From Rhodanobacter sp. A1T4 (GTDB taxonomy: Bacteria > Pseudomonadota > Gammaproteobacteria > Xanthomonadales > Rhodanobacteraceae), in assembly GCF_014207185.1 (NCBI RefSeq), contig NZ_JACHCP010000004.1:62001-126000 (forward strand): DNA of 64,000 nt, given 5' to 3'. Of the stretch, positions 52,095-61,317 are shown piece by piece. How positions within the stretch are numbered: position 1 is the stretch's first letter; each line of letters starts with the position of its first letter. The position numbers and the translations under genes were made by a program. The notes below the pieces were generated by a model. The model made no database searches. It saw only the letters and a list, made by a program, of their open reading frames with translations, and was not told the DNA's origin.

Positions 52095-54118
52095 GCTTGC
52101 GCCAAAAACTATTACTGGTCGCGCTGTGCACGCTGGCGTTGCCGGTTGCCGGCTGGCTGTATGTGCGGCAGATGGAAACGCTGTTGCGCGAGGGGCAGGC
52201 CGATGCCTTGCTCGCCTCGGCACGGGCCGTGGCGCGCAGTCTGGTGGTGACCGGCGCGGTGCTGCCGGAGGATGCCAGCGGCTGGTATGTACAGGAGGCG
52301 ACCAGTCCGATCACGGTGGATGGTTACGGCGACGACTGGGCACCGCTGACGCCATGGAGTCAGTCGCTCGGATCATCACCGAATTCGCGCGGCAAGCTGC
52401 TGTTGGCGCAAGACAGCGATTGGCTTTACCTGTACGCCGATATTCGCGATACCCGTCGCACGCGCGCCGATGCCGACGATGCGAATGCACTGGCAGCCGA
52501 TCATCTGATCCTGACGCTGGCGAATGCGACGGGTAAGCAGCGCTATCTGTTGGCTAGCGCCGCACCCGGTCCATTGACGGCACGTCCGCTTGATCCACCG
52601 GTGGCCGGTTTCCCCGACCCACTCACAGCGCAATGGCAGGAAGACGGCAGTGGTTATCGGGTCGAGCTGCGCTTGCCGCGCAGTTTGAAACTACGTGCGC
52701 TGGGCGTGGGCGTGTACGACGCATCCGCCGGCGGCGATCCGATGGCGGCCGACACACGGCCCTTACTCGCTTATTCCACGACGCTTTCCAGCGAACTGGC
52801 CAGGCTCGCACCGGACGAAGTACAGGCGCGTGTGCTGGCGCCTCAGGGCTGGCTGTTGGGCCGCAGCGGCCGATTGAACACAGCCCCGGGCACTGACGGC
52901 CAGCCGGGATGGTTCGCTTCGATCATCTATCGCTCGCTGCTGGGCAAGCGACTGGAAGATGCCAACCTGTGGTCGCAAGATGTGCCGCGATTGGATACGC
53001 GCGAAGTCGTTCGTGCCAGCGCCGGCAAACCGGTCAGTGTGTGGCGCAGTGGCGAGGAGCGCGGCAGCGTGGTGCTGGCCGCGGCCGTGCCGATCGGGCA
53101 GGGAGGGAAGATCAATGGCGTGCTGCTGCTGGAACAGGCCAGCCGTACTGTGCCACTGCTGGCGAATCGCGCGCTGCTGGGGCTGCTGCTTACCAGTTTC
53201 GGGGTGCTGCTGGTCGCTGGCGGAATACTGCTGGCATTTGCTACCCGGCTCAGCCTGCGCCTCGGCCGGTTACGCAATGCAGCCGAGCGCGCGCAGCTCA
53301 ACGATGGACGTCTGGACGGCCTCTTCGAAAATGGCCGTTTCCCGATGACCGATGCGGTCGACGAGATCGGCGACCTGGCGCGCAGCTTCGAAAAGCTGTT
53401 CGAACTGGTTGGCAGCTACACCGACTACCTGCGCACGCTGGCGTCCAAGCTTTCGCACGAACTCAACACGCCGCTGGCGATCGTCAAATCGTCGCTGGAC
53501 AACCTGGAACATGCGTCGATGGCGCCCGAAGCTCAGCCATACCTCGAGCGCGCTCGCGACGGCGTGGCGCGACTGGGGGCGCTGGTGAGGGCGATGAGCG
53601 AGTCCAGCCGCATGGAACGATCGATCACCACGGCCGAACCCGAAGATGTGGACTTGCGCGACGTGGTGCGCGGCTGCGCGGATGCCTACCGTGCGCTGAT
53701 CGGTGCACGCCGGCTCGACTGCGTGTTGCCCGATGCACCGCTCACCCTGCATTGCGCGCCCGAACTGATCGCGCAGGCGCTGGATAAATTGTTCGATAAC
53801 GCGCTGTCATTCACGCCCGAACAAGGCTGGCTGCGATTGACCCTGCGACCGATCGAAGGCGGCGCGCAAATTGAACTAGCCAATCAGGGGACGCTGCTGC
53901 CTGAAGCCATGCAGGGCCGATTGTTCGATACGCTGGTCAGCCTGCGCGACAAGGCCACGCCGGGGGACGTGCCGCATCTGGGCCTGGGTCTCTATGTGGT
54001 GCGACTGGTCGCCGAGCGCCATAACGGCATCGCTACCGCCCACAATCTCGGCGACGGCAGCGGCGTGGCTTTTACGTTGCAGCTGCATGGCATGGCGCGG
54101 CAGCGTCTGGGCGGCTAA
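52091..54118 (+). CDS. Sensor histidine kinase with CBM9-like periplasmic domain
   Basis: The 675-residue protein has an N-terminal TM helix (LLLVALCTLALPVAGWLYVR), a long periplasmic region of about 330 residues and a second TM helix (LLGLLLTSFGVLLVAGGILL). A HAMP-like linker follows, then HisKA with His456 in KLSHELNTPLAIVKSSL and HATPase with DKLFDNALSF (N box) and LGLGLYVVRLV (G box). The periplasmic segment (DGYGDDWAPL, DSDWLYLYADIRDTR) resembles the CBM9 carbohydrate-binding fold. It is the likely partner of the regulator at 48799. Resemblance to the kinases annotated TIGR03785 is recalled, not computed. Confidence 0.88.
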   Translation: MSLRQKLLLVALCTLALPVAGWLYVRQMETLLREGQADALLASARAVARSLVVTGAVLPEDASGWYVQEATSPITVDGYGDDWAPLTPWSQSLGSSPNSRGKLLLAQDSDWLYLYADIRDTRRTRADADDANALAADHLILTLANATGKQRYLLASAAPGPLTARPLDPPVAGFPDPLTAQWQEDGSGYRVELRLPRSLKLRALGVGVYDASAGGDPMAADTRPLLAYSTTLSSELARLAPDEVQARVLAPQGWLLGRSGRLNTAPGTDGQPGWFASIIYRSLLGKRLEDANLWSQDVPRLDTREVVRASAGKPVSVWRSGEERGSVVLAAAVPIGQGGKINGVLLLEQASRTVPLLANRALLGLLLTSFGVLLVAGGILLAFATRLSLRLGRLRNAAERAQLNDGRLDGLFENGRFPMTDAVDEIGDLARSFEKLFELVGSYTDYLRTLASKLSHELNTPLAIVKSSLDNLEHASMAPEAQPYLERARDGVARLGALVRAMSESSRMERSITTAEPEDVDLRDVVRGCADAYRALIGARRLDCVLPDAPLTLHCAPELIAQALDKLFDNALSFTPEQGWLRLTLRPIEGGAQIELANQGTLLPEAMQGRLFDTLVSLRDKATPGDVPHLGLGLYVVRLVAERHNGIATAHNLGDGSGVAFTLQLHGMARQRLGG

Positions 54119-54143
54119 TAATTTTGGATACGGCTGAAAATCC

Positions 54144-54178
54144 GGGCCGAACGTAGCCATGTCAGCAACGTTCGGCCC
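54144..54178. terminator. Hairpin between convergent kinase and GYF/pilin genes
   Basis: GGGCCGAACGT (54144-54154) pairs perfectly with ACGTTCGGCCC (54168-54178) with a 13-base loop. On the minus strand the stem is followed by GGATTTTC. It most likely ends the minus-strand GYF/pilin gene and may also work for the operon. Confidence 0.65.
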
Positions 54179-54185
54179 AGCTGAT

Positions 54186-55349
54186 TCAGTGCCGGCAGGC
54201 GATGGGCAGATCCTTGTCTGGAACCGTGGTTTCGGTATTGCAGCTCCATGTTATCTGGCCGGCGTTAAGTGTCGGCGTCAGTACGAGAACCTTGTCGCGA
54301 ATCGTCACGTTGGCGCCAGCGGTGTCGAAGGCAACCGTGATCTTGCCGCCGGAAACGTCCACGCTGGAAACATATCGGCCGGTGATCGACGTGCTTGGGT
54401 CAAGTCCGGCTGCCGTGTTGTCCGGCGGCACGGCGTGGCGATGCGTGTAGTACTCGGTAAGGGCTGTCTTGGTTCCTTCGGCGAGCGTCAGTCCTTCGGA
54501 GACTTGGGTACGAATGATGTAATTCTGATAGGCGGGAATGGCGATAGCCGCCAGGATAGAAATCATGAAGAAGGGCAATACGAGAAGTATCCAGAGCACG
54601 CCTTTTGACGCCTTCGGCTCGGTTCGTCCGGTATTTTTCCAGTGCGCTATCCAGCTCAGCTGACCCTGCAGGTAATACATGTTGAAAAAGAACAGGGTTA
54701 TGCCGCCGATCTCCACCGGCAGGCCAATAGGGATCAGATTCCGCCGCATCGAGCCGGCCATCGAGAAGTAGGCCACCAGGTACAGAATCCAGTAGCTCAG
54801 CATCAACAACCCGCCAAGACCGGTCAGGCCAGAGCCTCCAGTGGCCAGCGATTTGATGCCGGAAAAATAGAAGACCTCGCCCACCGCACAGGCAATAAAA
54901 GCCAGGGCCAGCAGTAGGGTGGCCTTGCTCCCGCTATCGATCTTGCGCACCCAGCTGGCCTGGATGAATGGCCAGATGATGCCGAAGATGCCGAAAGAGA
55001 TCACGGTGAACAGCAGCACCAGACCCCAGTGCAGCGACGGCGGCATCGGCAGTTCAGCGCGTTCCACGTTGCTCTGGTCGGTCGGTGCGTACCGTTGTGC
55101 CGAGAAGGAGTCAGCCGCGTAAGCATGGCCCGAAGATCGAAAGCCGGGCGGTGGTGGAGGTTGCTGTTGCCCGCCCGCTGTCGCGGAAAACATGCCGCTC
55201 AGCGGTACCCAATCCGGCATGCCCTCGCGCCATACCAGCGCATCGGCAGCGAACTTCCCTTCGGCCAGCCACTGGCGAACGGTTGCTTCGGCGTACGGGC
55301 CGTATTTTTCGCCGTTCTGGCCTATCCATATCTGGTCGTCAATTGTCAC
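54186..55349 (-). CDS. GYF_2-domain, membrane and pilin-like fusion protein
   Basis: The 387-residue protein starts with a GYF_2/DUF4339 domain (about 5-55: IWIGQNGEKYGPYAEATVRQ, then VWREGMPDWVPL), a Gln/Pro-rich linker and several TM segments (about 105-250). It ends with a type IV pilin-like segment (PFFMISILAAIAIPAYQNYI, then IRTQVSEGLTLAEGTKTALT) and a tail with two Cys (ITWSCNTE, PIACRH) like the pilin disulfide loop. A true prepilin has its signal at the very N-terminus; here the pilin stretch is internal. I have seen GYF_2 and pilin parts annotated separately. Function unknown. Confidence 0.75.
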   Translation of the reverse strand: MTIDDQIWIGQNGEKYGPYAEATVRQWLAEGKFAADALVWREGMPDWVPLSGMFSATAGGQQQPPPPPGFRSSGHAYAADSFSAQRYAPTDQSNVERAELPMPPSLHWGLVLLFTVISFGIFGIIWPFIQASWVRKIDSGSKATLLLALAFIACAVGEVFYFSGIKSLATGGSGLTGLGGLLMLSYWILYLVAYFSMAGSMRRNLIPIGLPVEIGGITLFFFNMYYLQGQLSWIAHWKNTGRTEPKASKGVLWILLVLPFFMISILAAIAIPAYQNYIIRTQVSEGLTLAEGTKTALTEYYTHRHAVPPDNTAAGLDPSTSITGRYVSSVDVSGGKITVAFDTAGANVTIRDKVLVLTPTLNAGQITWSCNTETTVPDKDLPIACRH

Positions 55350-55744
55350 GGTGAAATCCCCTGTCGTCGTGATGAAGCTGCGTGATTGGCAATCGAGCCG
55401 GCACTTTCAAAAGACCGTGCGTGCTTGTTGGAACGGTTTGACTGGTTTTTGAAAATACAGGCGCTGGCAATTCCTACTGAGAAATCGATGGTGAAGTAGC
55501 CATGAGGCTGCCACTGTCAACGCCGAATTTAGTGGCAACAGGAGCTCAGGCGAGAGCAGCCGTTGCTTGCCGGCTAGCGAGCCGACAGTCATTGTGCCGT
55601 AGCGATCCACCTTGCATTTCCCCTGTTCCTTCCAATCGAGAGTAGACGTGCCTGCGGAACGTATCAAGCCGGGTATGCGCCATCGTGCCGACGCGGCCGC
55701 AGCCTGCTATCTTCAGCAGCCGCTTCCCTGAGTCAGAACTGCTT
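55350..55744. other. Intergenic region upstream of trpE
   Basis: This 395-base region separates two divergent genes. No convincing gene, leader peptide with tandem Trp codons, or attenuator hairpin was recognised. It must hold the promoters of trpE and of the GYF/pilin gene. Confidence 0.4.
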
Positions 55745-57223
55745 GTGATCTCCCGAGACGAATTCGATGCGCTGCTGGCCAAGGGTCATACGCGCATACC
55801 GCTGGTGCGCGAGGTGTTTTCCGACCTCGACACGCCGCTGTCGGTGTACCTGAAGCTGGCCGACGGCCGCTACACCTTCCTGTTTGAATCGGTCGAGGGT
55901 GGCGCCACTTGGGGGCGTTACTCCATCATCGGCCTGCCGGCCAAGCGCGTGTATCGGTTGCGCGGACACGAGTTGGAGGTGGAGGATTCGGGCGAGGTGA
56001 CCGAGCGTCGCCATGTCGCCGATCCACTGGCCGAAATCGAAGTGCTTCGCCAGCAGTACGACGTACCGCGGCTGCCCGAGCTACCGGCCTTCAGCGGTGG
56101 TCTCGTCGGCTACTTTGGCTTCGAGACCATCGGCTACATCGAGCCGCGGCTGGCGCAGTGGGATCGCGCCGACGAACTGGGCACGGCCGATGTGTTGCTG
56201 ATGCTGGCCGAAGAGGTAGCAGTATTCGATAACCTCAAGGGTCGCTTGTACCTGATCGTGCATGCCGACCCGTTGCAGCCGCAGGCGTATGCCGTGGCGC
56301 AGCGGCGGCTCGACGCGCTGGTCTATCGCCTGCGGCAGGGAGGTGCCTCGTATCCGTCGCCGACGCAGTCCGTGGCGCTGGTGGACGAAAGCGATTTCAC
56401 TTCGTCGTTCACGCGCGAGGAATTCGAAGCCATGGTCGAGCGCGCGAAGGAATACATCCGCGCCGGCGACATTTTTCAGGTGGTGCCGTCGCAGCGGCTC
56501 AGCGTAGGGTTCAACGCGCGGCCGATCGATGTATACCGCGCGTTGCGTGCGCTTAATCCGTCGCCGTACATGTACTTCGTCGACCTTGGCGATACGCAGA
56601 TCGTCGGCTCGTCGCCGGAAATTCTGGCGCGTCTGAAAGATGGCAAGGTCGTCGTGCGTCCGCTCGCCGGCACGCGCAAGCGCGGCGGTACCGAGGCGGA
56701 AGACCTGGCACTGGAAGCCGAGCTGCTGGCCGATCCGAAGGAGCGCGCCGAGCACGTGATGCTGATTGACCTGGGTCGCAACGACATCGGCCGCATCAGC
56801 GAAACCGGTAGCGTGGAAGTGAGCGAATCGTTCGCGATCGAGCGCTACTCGCACGTGATGCATATCGTCTCGCAGGTCCAGGGCGATGCGCTGCCCGGCC
56901 TCAGCTATATGGACGTACTCAAGGCGACGTTCCCGGCCGGCACGCTCAGTGGCGCGCCGAAAATTCGCGCGCTGGAAATCATCCAGGAGCTGGAGCCGTA
57001 CAAGCGCAACATCTACGCCGGCGCGATCGGCTGGATCGGCTGGTGGGGCGATGCCGACACTGCCATCGCGATCCGCACGGCGGTGATCCAGAACGGTCGC
57101 CTGCACGTGCAGGCTGGTGCCGGCATCGTCTACGACTCTGATCCTGCCGCCGAGTGGGAGGAGACGATGAGCAAAGGACGCGCGCTGTTCCGCGCGGTGG
57201 CTCAGGCAGCGAGGGGGTTGTGA
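55745..57223 (+). CDS. trpE: Anthranilate synthase component I
   Basis: TrpE makes anthranilate from chorismate, with the ammonia coming from TrpG. The 492-residue protein has the N-terminal Trp-binding region (about 20-60: LDTPLSVYLKLADGRYTFLF ESVEGG) and the chorismate-binding domain (about 225-490: GDIFQVVPSQRLSV, MYFVDLGDTQIVGSSPEILA, PLAGTRKRGGTEAEDLALEA, LIDLGRNDIGRISETGSVEV and AGAGIVYDSDPAAEWEETM). The GTG start (VISRDEFDALL) is chosen because homologues begin MISRxxF; a longer frame upstream lacks resemblance. The secreted chorismate-lyase-like gene follows at once; trpG is about 6.4 kb on. Confidence 0.95.
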   Translation: MISRDEFDALLAKGHTRIPLVREVFSDLDTPLSVYLKLADGRYTFLFESVEGGATWGRYSIIGLPAKRVYRLRGHELEVEDSGEVTERRHVADPLAEIEVLRQQYDVPRLPELPAFSGGLVGYFGFETIGYIEPRLAQWDRADELGTADVLLMLAEEVAVFDNLKGRLYLIVHADPLQPQAYAVAQRRLDALVYRLRQGGASYPSPTQSVALVDESDFTSSFTREEFEAMVERAKEYIRAGDIFQVVPSQRLSVGFNARPIDVYRALRALNPSPYMYFVDLGDTQIVGSSPEILARLKDGKVVVRPLAGTRKRGGTEAEDLALEAELLADPKERAEHVMLIDLGRNDIGRISETGSVEVSESFAIERYSHVMHIVSQVQGDALPGLSYMDVLKATFPAGTLSGAPKIRALEIIQELEPYKRNIYAGAIGWIGWWGDADTAIAIRTAVIQNGRLHVQAGAGIVYDSDPAAEWEETMSKGRALFRAVAQAARGL

Positions 57224-57228
57224 TCAAT

Positions 57229-57909
57229 ATGCGACAAACGTACTCGCTGATAACGGCGCTCGCGCTGTGTCTGCTGACCGGCAGCGCGTCAGCGCGTGAT
57301 GCAGCAACGACTTGGCCCGATACGCCGATGGGCAGACTTGAAGCGCTAGCCTTGCTGCAAACCTTCAACGCCGATTTGCTCAGCCACGACAGCGCCACGT
57401 TGACGCTGGAGCGCTGGTGTGGCGATCACCACATGGCGGAACCAGCGAAAATCAGTGTGCAACGCGTCACAGGTGAAGACAAATCGCTGCCTGACGACCT
57501 TCGCGCGCAGCTACAGATTGCGCCAGGTGAGCCCGTGCGCTATCGCCGTGTGATGCTGCGCTGCGGTGAGCACATACTCTCCGAGGCGGATAACTGGTAT
57601 GTGCCGTCGCGGCTGACCGCTGCGATGAACGAGCAACTCGATCAGACCGACATACCGTTCGGTCGGGTGGTGCTGCCGCTGCATTTTCGTCGACAGACGC
57701 TGGATGCGAAGCTGCTATGGTCGCCGTTGCCGGCAGGCTGGGAAATGCATGGTGATGTCTCGCCATCGGGGCGCGTTGAGCTTTCGATACCGCATCAGGT
57801 GTTGCAACATCGCGCGGTTCTATATGCGGCGGACAATCGCCCCTTCAGCACAGTGATCGAAACCTATACCGAGCAGGTGTTGGCGTTTCCGCCGCCTGGT
57901 GGTCACTGA
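57229..57909 (+). CDS. Secreted chorismate-lyase-like protein
   Basis: The 226-residue protein has a signal peptide (MRQTYSLITALALCLLTGSA, cleavage near ASA-RDA). The mature part resembles the chorismate lyase/UTRA fold: PVRYRRVMLRCGEHILSEAD, NWYVPSRLT, then FGRVVLPLHFRRQTLDAKLL. The signal peptide argues against a role on cytoplasmic chorismate. I do not recognise a named family. The ATG lies 6 bases after the trpE stop, so the two are cotranscribed; a GTG three codons earlier would overlap the trpE stop. Confidence 0.65.
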   Translation: MRQTYSLITALALCLLTGSASARDAATTWPDTPMGRLEALALLQTFNADLLSHDSATLTLERWCGDHHMAEPAKISVQRVTGEDKSLPDDLRAQLQIAPGEPVRYRRVMLRCGEHILSEADNWYVPSRLTAAMNEQLDQTDIPFGRVVLPLHFRRQTLDAKLLWSPLPAGWEMHGDVSPSGRVELSIPHQVLQHRAVLYAADNRPFSTVIETYTEQVLAFPPPGGH

Positions 57910-58405
57910 GTCAACGTCAGGTGGAGCATTCGCTCCGCCAGCCGTTTGCGCAACGCCAAGCCCGCTCGCGAATTGCATTGCCAGATCCTCGCTCAGGCGC
58001 TCCAGCGTTTTCCACTGCAGCGTGCGGATGATGCGCCCAGCGTGCTCGATCGCACTGCGCTGATGGTGTTATTCCACCAAGCCTATCAGCCCACTGTCAG
58101 GCAAATTATCCTGGATCAAATAAGGATTACCTCCGTGCTGGTGCATTGAGGATTCTTCGGGATCAACGATTTCTTCTCTGCCGAGATGTCATTGACCCTC
58201 GAATTTCATAGCCGATTCCTGTAAAAATGTTGGCGCGCGATGACTGGGGGGTACTCGCGCCGAAGCATTCTGCCGTCACAGTACGGCAGCCTCTGCGGAT
58301 GCCAGAGGTCACGGTGCGGGGTTTCCACTTCCGGTGTGTTCTTGTGTCGACGCTCAGATGAGCGCCGGGCATTTCTGTGGAAGAAATTAAAATCAGGAGG
58401 AACTT
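57910..58405. other. Intergenic region, possible decayed coding sequence
   Basis: No convincing gene is present in this 496-base region. Codon-like patterns occur near 57946-58149 on both strands, for example a helix-like minus-strand stretch with RTLQWKTLERLSEDLAMQF, but they are broken by stops and have no start signals. This could be an old gene remnant. The last 100 bases should hold the promoter of the lipoprotein gene. Confidence 0.35.
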
Positions 58406-59101
58406 ATGCACCAGTTGAGCAAGAAAGCTGCCGTACTCGGATTGACCTGTGGTCTTTCAGCCTGCGCTTCGATCGTGGGAGGCACACATCAACATCTCAG
58501 CGTGGAAACACGTTCGACTAATCAGGATATCGTTGGGGCCGATTGCACGGTCACCAACGAGCGCGGCGAGCAGCACGTGACGACGCCCGGAATCGTGACG
58601 GTCCATCGCGGCAGCGGACCGCTTGATGTCCGCTGCGTCAAGGACGGCGCGCCTATCGGCGGCCAGTCGTTTGCTTCCACTGTGCGGCCTATGGAGTGGG
58701 GCAATATTTTGTTTGGTGGCCTGATCGGACTGGTTGTGGATTTCAGCGATGATGCCGCGCACCACTACCCAGATGTGCTCAAAGTCATGACGACCTATTC
58801 GGGGCAGCAGACTTCAAATACTTATTACGTGCCATCTGCCGCGGCTCCCGGTGCAGTATCTGCACCGGTCTTGATGGGTCCGTCCCAGTCTGACGGTCTG
58901 GCCAGTCTGGACAATCGCATCAGTCCAGCCACGTTCAATGCCGCTCAGAACGTGGCGGCGAGACAGCAGTGCGATCGCGCCATTCATGTGGTGATGGCGG
59001 ATGGTCAGCGTGCCTTGTTTGAGTCGACCTGTCCGGCCAGTACGACCTTGCAGATTGAGTGCAAAGCCGCAGAGTGCGTTCCGGTACATACCGCTACCTG
59101 A
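58406..59101 (+). CDS. Hypothetical outer-membrane lipoprotein
   Basis: The 231-residue protein has a lipoprotein signal (MHQLSKKAAVLGLTCGLSAC) with lipobox LSAC. The N-terminal mature part contains GADCTVTNERGEQHVTTPGI, then DVRCVKDG, a paired-cysteine beta domain, followed by a Gly-rich hydrophobic segment (GNILFGGLIGLVVDFSDDAA) and HHYPDVLKV. This layout occurs in small envelope lipoproteins of gammaproteobacteria of unknown role. A Ser/Pro-rich stretch and a further cysteine-containing tail complete it. AGGAGG precedes the ATG. A hairpin terminator follows. Confidence 0.75.
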   Translation: MHQLSKKAAVLGLTCGLSACASIVGGTHQHLSVETRSTNQDIVGADCTVTNERGEQHVTTPGIVTVHRGSGPLDVRCVKDGAPIGGQSFASTVRPMEWGNILFGGLIGLVVDFSDDAAHHYPDVLKVMTTYSGQQTSNTYYVPSAAAPGAVSAPVLMGPSQSDGLASLDNRISPATFNAAQNVAARQQCDRAIHVVMADGQRALFESTCPASTTLQIECKAAECVPVHTAT

Positions 59102-59109
59102 GGGAATAA

Positions 59110-59140
59110 AAGCTTGGCGAGTCATGCTCGCCGAGCTTTC
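59110..59140. terminator. Two-way terminator between lipoprotein and siderophore-receptor genes
   Basis: AAGCTTGGCGAG (59110-59121) pairs with CTCGCCGAGCTT (59127-59138) with one mismatch. A run of A precedes and TTTC follows, so it suits both convergent genes. Confidence 0.7.
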
Positions 59141-59157
59141 TGCAAGTCTTTCGCAGA

Positions 59158-61317
59158 TTACAACGTCAGCGTCACGCTGGCGCGCACCGTTCGCGGCGTG
59201 CCCTGATTGAGGATGAAGCCCCAGCTAGTGAGCCAGTATTTTTCATTGGCGAGATTGTCGATGCCGAGGCGATAAGTGATCGCGTGGCTGCCGAGCGATG
59301 TGCTGTAGCGCGCGCCGAGGTCGAAGGTGTGATACGCCCCGATGAAGTTGCTGTTGTCGGCTTCGACGGCTTCATTGCCCACGTAGCGGCCGCCGGCGTT
59401 CAGCACCAGTCCGGCGATCTGCGGTACGGCATATTCGGCGTAGAGGTTGCCCTGCACGCGTGGTGCGCCGTAGGCGCGCTTGCCGTCCACATCCGCAGCG
59501 GCGCGTACATTGCTGGCGTCGAGGTACATCACGCCGCCAATCAGGGTCCAGTCTTTGGCCAGCGACATCTGTGCGGAAAGGTCGATGCCCTGGTAGCGTG
59601 TCTGTCCGTTCTGCACGAACACATTGTTGGAGTTCAGGTACTGCAGGCCGCGGTCGACGCGGAACAGCGCGAGGTTGGCGCTCCACGTCTCGAACTCGGT
59701 CTTGGCACCCAGCTCGAACTGCTTGCTGATGGTGGGTGCGAAGGTCTGATACGCATTCACGGCGGTCTGCGGCGCGCTGCCGCCCTGTTCCAGCGACTGC
59801 ACATAGCTCGCGTACAAGGTAAGCGGTGCGATGGGTTTGTAGATCAGCGCGGCCGTCGGTGTCAGTGGACTCTTTTCGTAGCGCGCGGCGATGACCGGGC
59901 TGCCGGCATTGAACGTCTTGTCGTCATAGTCCATGGTGCGCAGGCCGAGCAGGGCCGACCATTGCGGAGAGAACGTGATCGTTTCGCTGGCGAACAGCGA
60001 GCGCTGCGTGGTGCTCTCCGCCAGGTAGGTGCTGCGGTTGATCGCGACATCTGGATTGACGAACAGCGGCACGTCGAAGATGTTGCCCTGGCCTAACACC
60101 TGCGACTGGAACTCGAGCGGGTAATGCTCGTCCAGGCGCTGCCAGGAGGCGCCGAACACCACGTCATGCCCGATCGAGCCCGTCTCGAATTTGCCGCTGA
60201 ACATGCCCTGCCATTGCTGGTAGTTGTAGACCGAGTGGCCCAGGTAGTTGAGGTCGGTGTAGCCGCCCTGGTTGTCGGTGAGGATGATCGCGCTGTCCCG
60301 GTTGTCGCGGGTCTGCCTGGCATAGCTGTAGTCGACGCTGAAATTCCAGCTGGGCGAGATGTCCCACTTGACGCCGGTATTGGCCACGCGGAACGAGGTC
60401 TGGTAGCCGGTGAAGGGCTGGCTCACGCGCTGATCGCCGTCGAGCGGTGCGGGCACGTGCACACCCGTCGCCATGCCGTAGTCCTGGCCGAGGATGATGC
60501 CGTAGTAGGCACCCTGCACTTTGCGATCCTGATAGATGCTGTTGAAGTGCCAGTGCAGGTTCGGTGCGATGTCCTTGGTCAGCGCCAGCGACGCGGCATT
60601 GCGCTTGATATGGCCGCCGTCGACCAAGGTGTCGCCATCCTCGTGTGCCAGATTGATGCGGTAACCCCAGCTGCCCTGGCCGCCGAACGTGCCGCCGAGA
60701 TCGACGGCTTCCTTGAACACGCCATCGGACACATAGCCGAGCGTGAAGCTGGTGTAGGGCTGCAGTGTCGGCTGCTTGGAGACGAAGTTGAGGATGCCGC
60801 CCGGTTGGCCGAAGCCATACATGAAACCGCCTGGACCTTTCAGCAGCTCGATCTGGCTGAACGGTTCGAGCGGCATGTCGCTGCCCCAGTTTGGAATCGA
60901 CAAGCCGTCCATCTTGTAGCCATTGAGCAGATCCACCGGCAGTCCGCGCACGGCGATACCGGAGGACTCACCGACGTAACCGGATTCCAGTGGCGTGACG
61001 CCTGGATCGGCCTTGAAGACATCGTTGATATCCAGAGCCTGTCGGTTCTGGATCAGATCGGCGGTCACCGCGTCGATGCTGAAAGGCGTGTCGAGCACGC
61101 TGCGGGTGCCGAGCGCGCCCGCGGAGGCATCGCCGGCGTGATAGGTATCGCTCTTGCGATTGGCGATCACGGTGACTTGGCCGAGATCCTTGGCCTGCTG
61201 TGGATCGGCATCATCGGCGTGGGCGGTGTTGATCGTCGGTGCGGCGAGAATCATCACAGCGATAAGTCGGCGCGAGCCGACGTTTGAATTGACGCCATGG
61301 AAAAGGGCGACAGGCAT
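59158..61317 (-). CDS. TonB-dependent siderophore receptor
   Basis: The 719-residue outer-membrane receptor has a signal peptide (about 1-35) and a mature N-terminus with a TonB-box-like segment (DLGQVTVIANRKSD). The plug (about 65-185) has LDTPFSIDAVTADLIQNRQA, GIAVRGLP and LLKGPGGFMYGFGQPGGILN, and the 22-strand barrel ends VRASVTLTL with a terminal aromatic-free but hydrophobic strand. This is the FhuA/FoxA-like siderophore class. The ligand is unknown. A Fur-like sequence lies about 440 bases upstream. A small membrane-protein gene precedes it on the same strand. Confidence 0.93.
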   Translation of the reverse strand: MPVALFHGVNSNVGSRRLIAVMILAAPTINTAHADDADPQQAKDLGQVTVIANRKSDTYHAGDASAGALGTRSVLDTPFSIDAVTADLIQNRQALDINDVFKADPGVTPLESGYVGESSGIAVRGLPVDLLNGYKMDGLSIPNWGSDMPLEPFSQIELLKGPGGFMYGFGQPGGILNFVSKQPTLQPYTSFTLGYVSDGVFKEAVDLGGTFGGQGSWGYRINLAHEDGDTLVDGGHIKRNAASLALTKDIAPNLHWHFNSIYQDRKVQGAYYGIILGQDYGMATGVHVPAPLDGDQRVSQPFTGYQTSFRVANTGVKWDISPSWNFSVDYSYARQTRDNRDSAIILTDNQGGYTDLNYLGHSVYNYQQWQGMFSGKFETGSIGHDVVFGASWQRLDEHYPLEFQSQVLGQGNIFDVPLFVNPDVAINRSTYLAESTTQRSLFASETITFSPQWSALLGLRTMDYDDKTFNAGSPVIAARYEKSPLTPTAALIYKPIAPLTLYASYVQSLEQGGSAPQTAVNAYQTFAPTISKQFELGAKTEFETWSANLALFRVDRGLQYLNSNNVFVQNGQTRYQGIDLSAQMSLAKDWTLIGGVMYLDASNVRAAADVDGKRAYGAPRVQGNLYAEYAVPQIAGLVLNAGGRYVGNEAVEADNSNFIGAYHTFDLGARYSTSLGSHAITYRLGIDNLANEKYWLTSWGFILNQGTPRTVRASVTLTL

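Noticed and set aside
55407-55667. 86-codon minus-strand frame between the GYF/pilin gene and trpE
   Set aside because: No family resemblance or ribosome-binding site and it covers the expected trpE promoter region.
57946-58149. Short plus-strand frame of 67 codons in the region after the chorismate-lyase-like gene
   Set aside because: No ribosome-binding site, no recognisable family, and coding-like signal is present on both strands with stops; treated as a possible remnant only.
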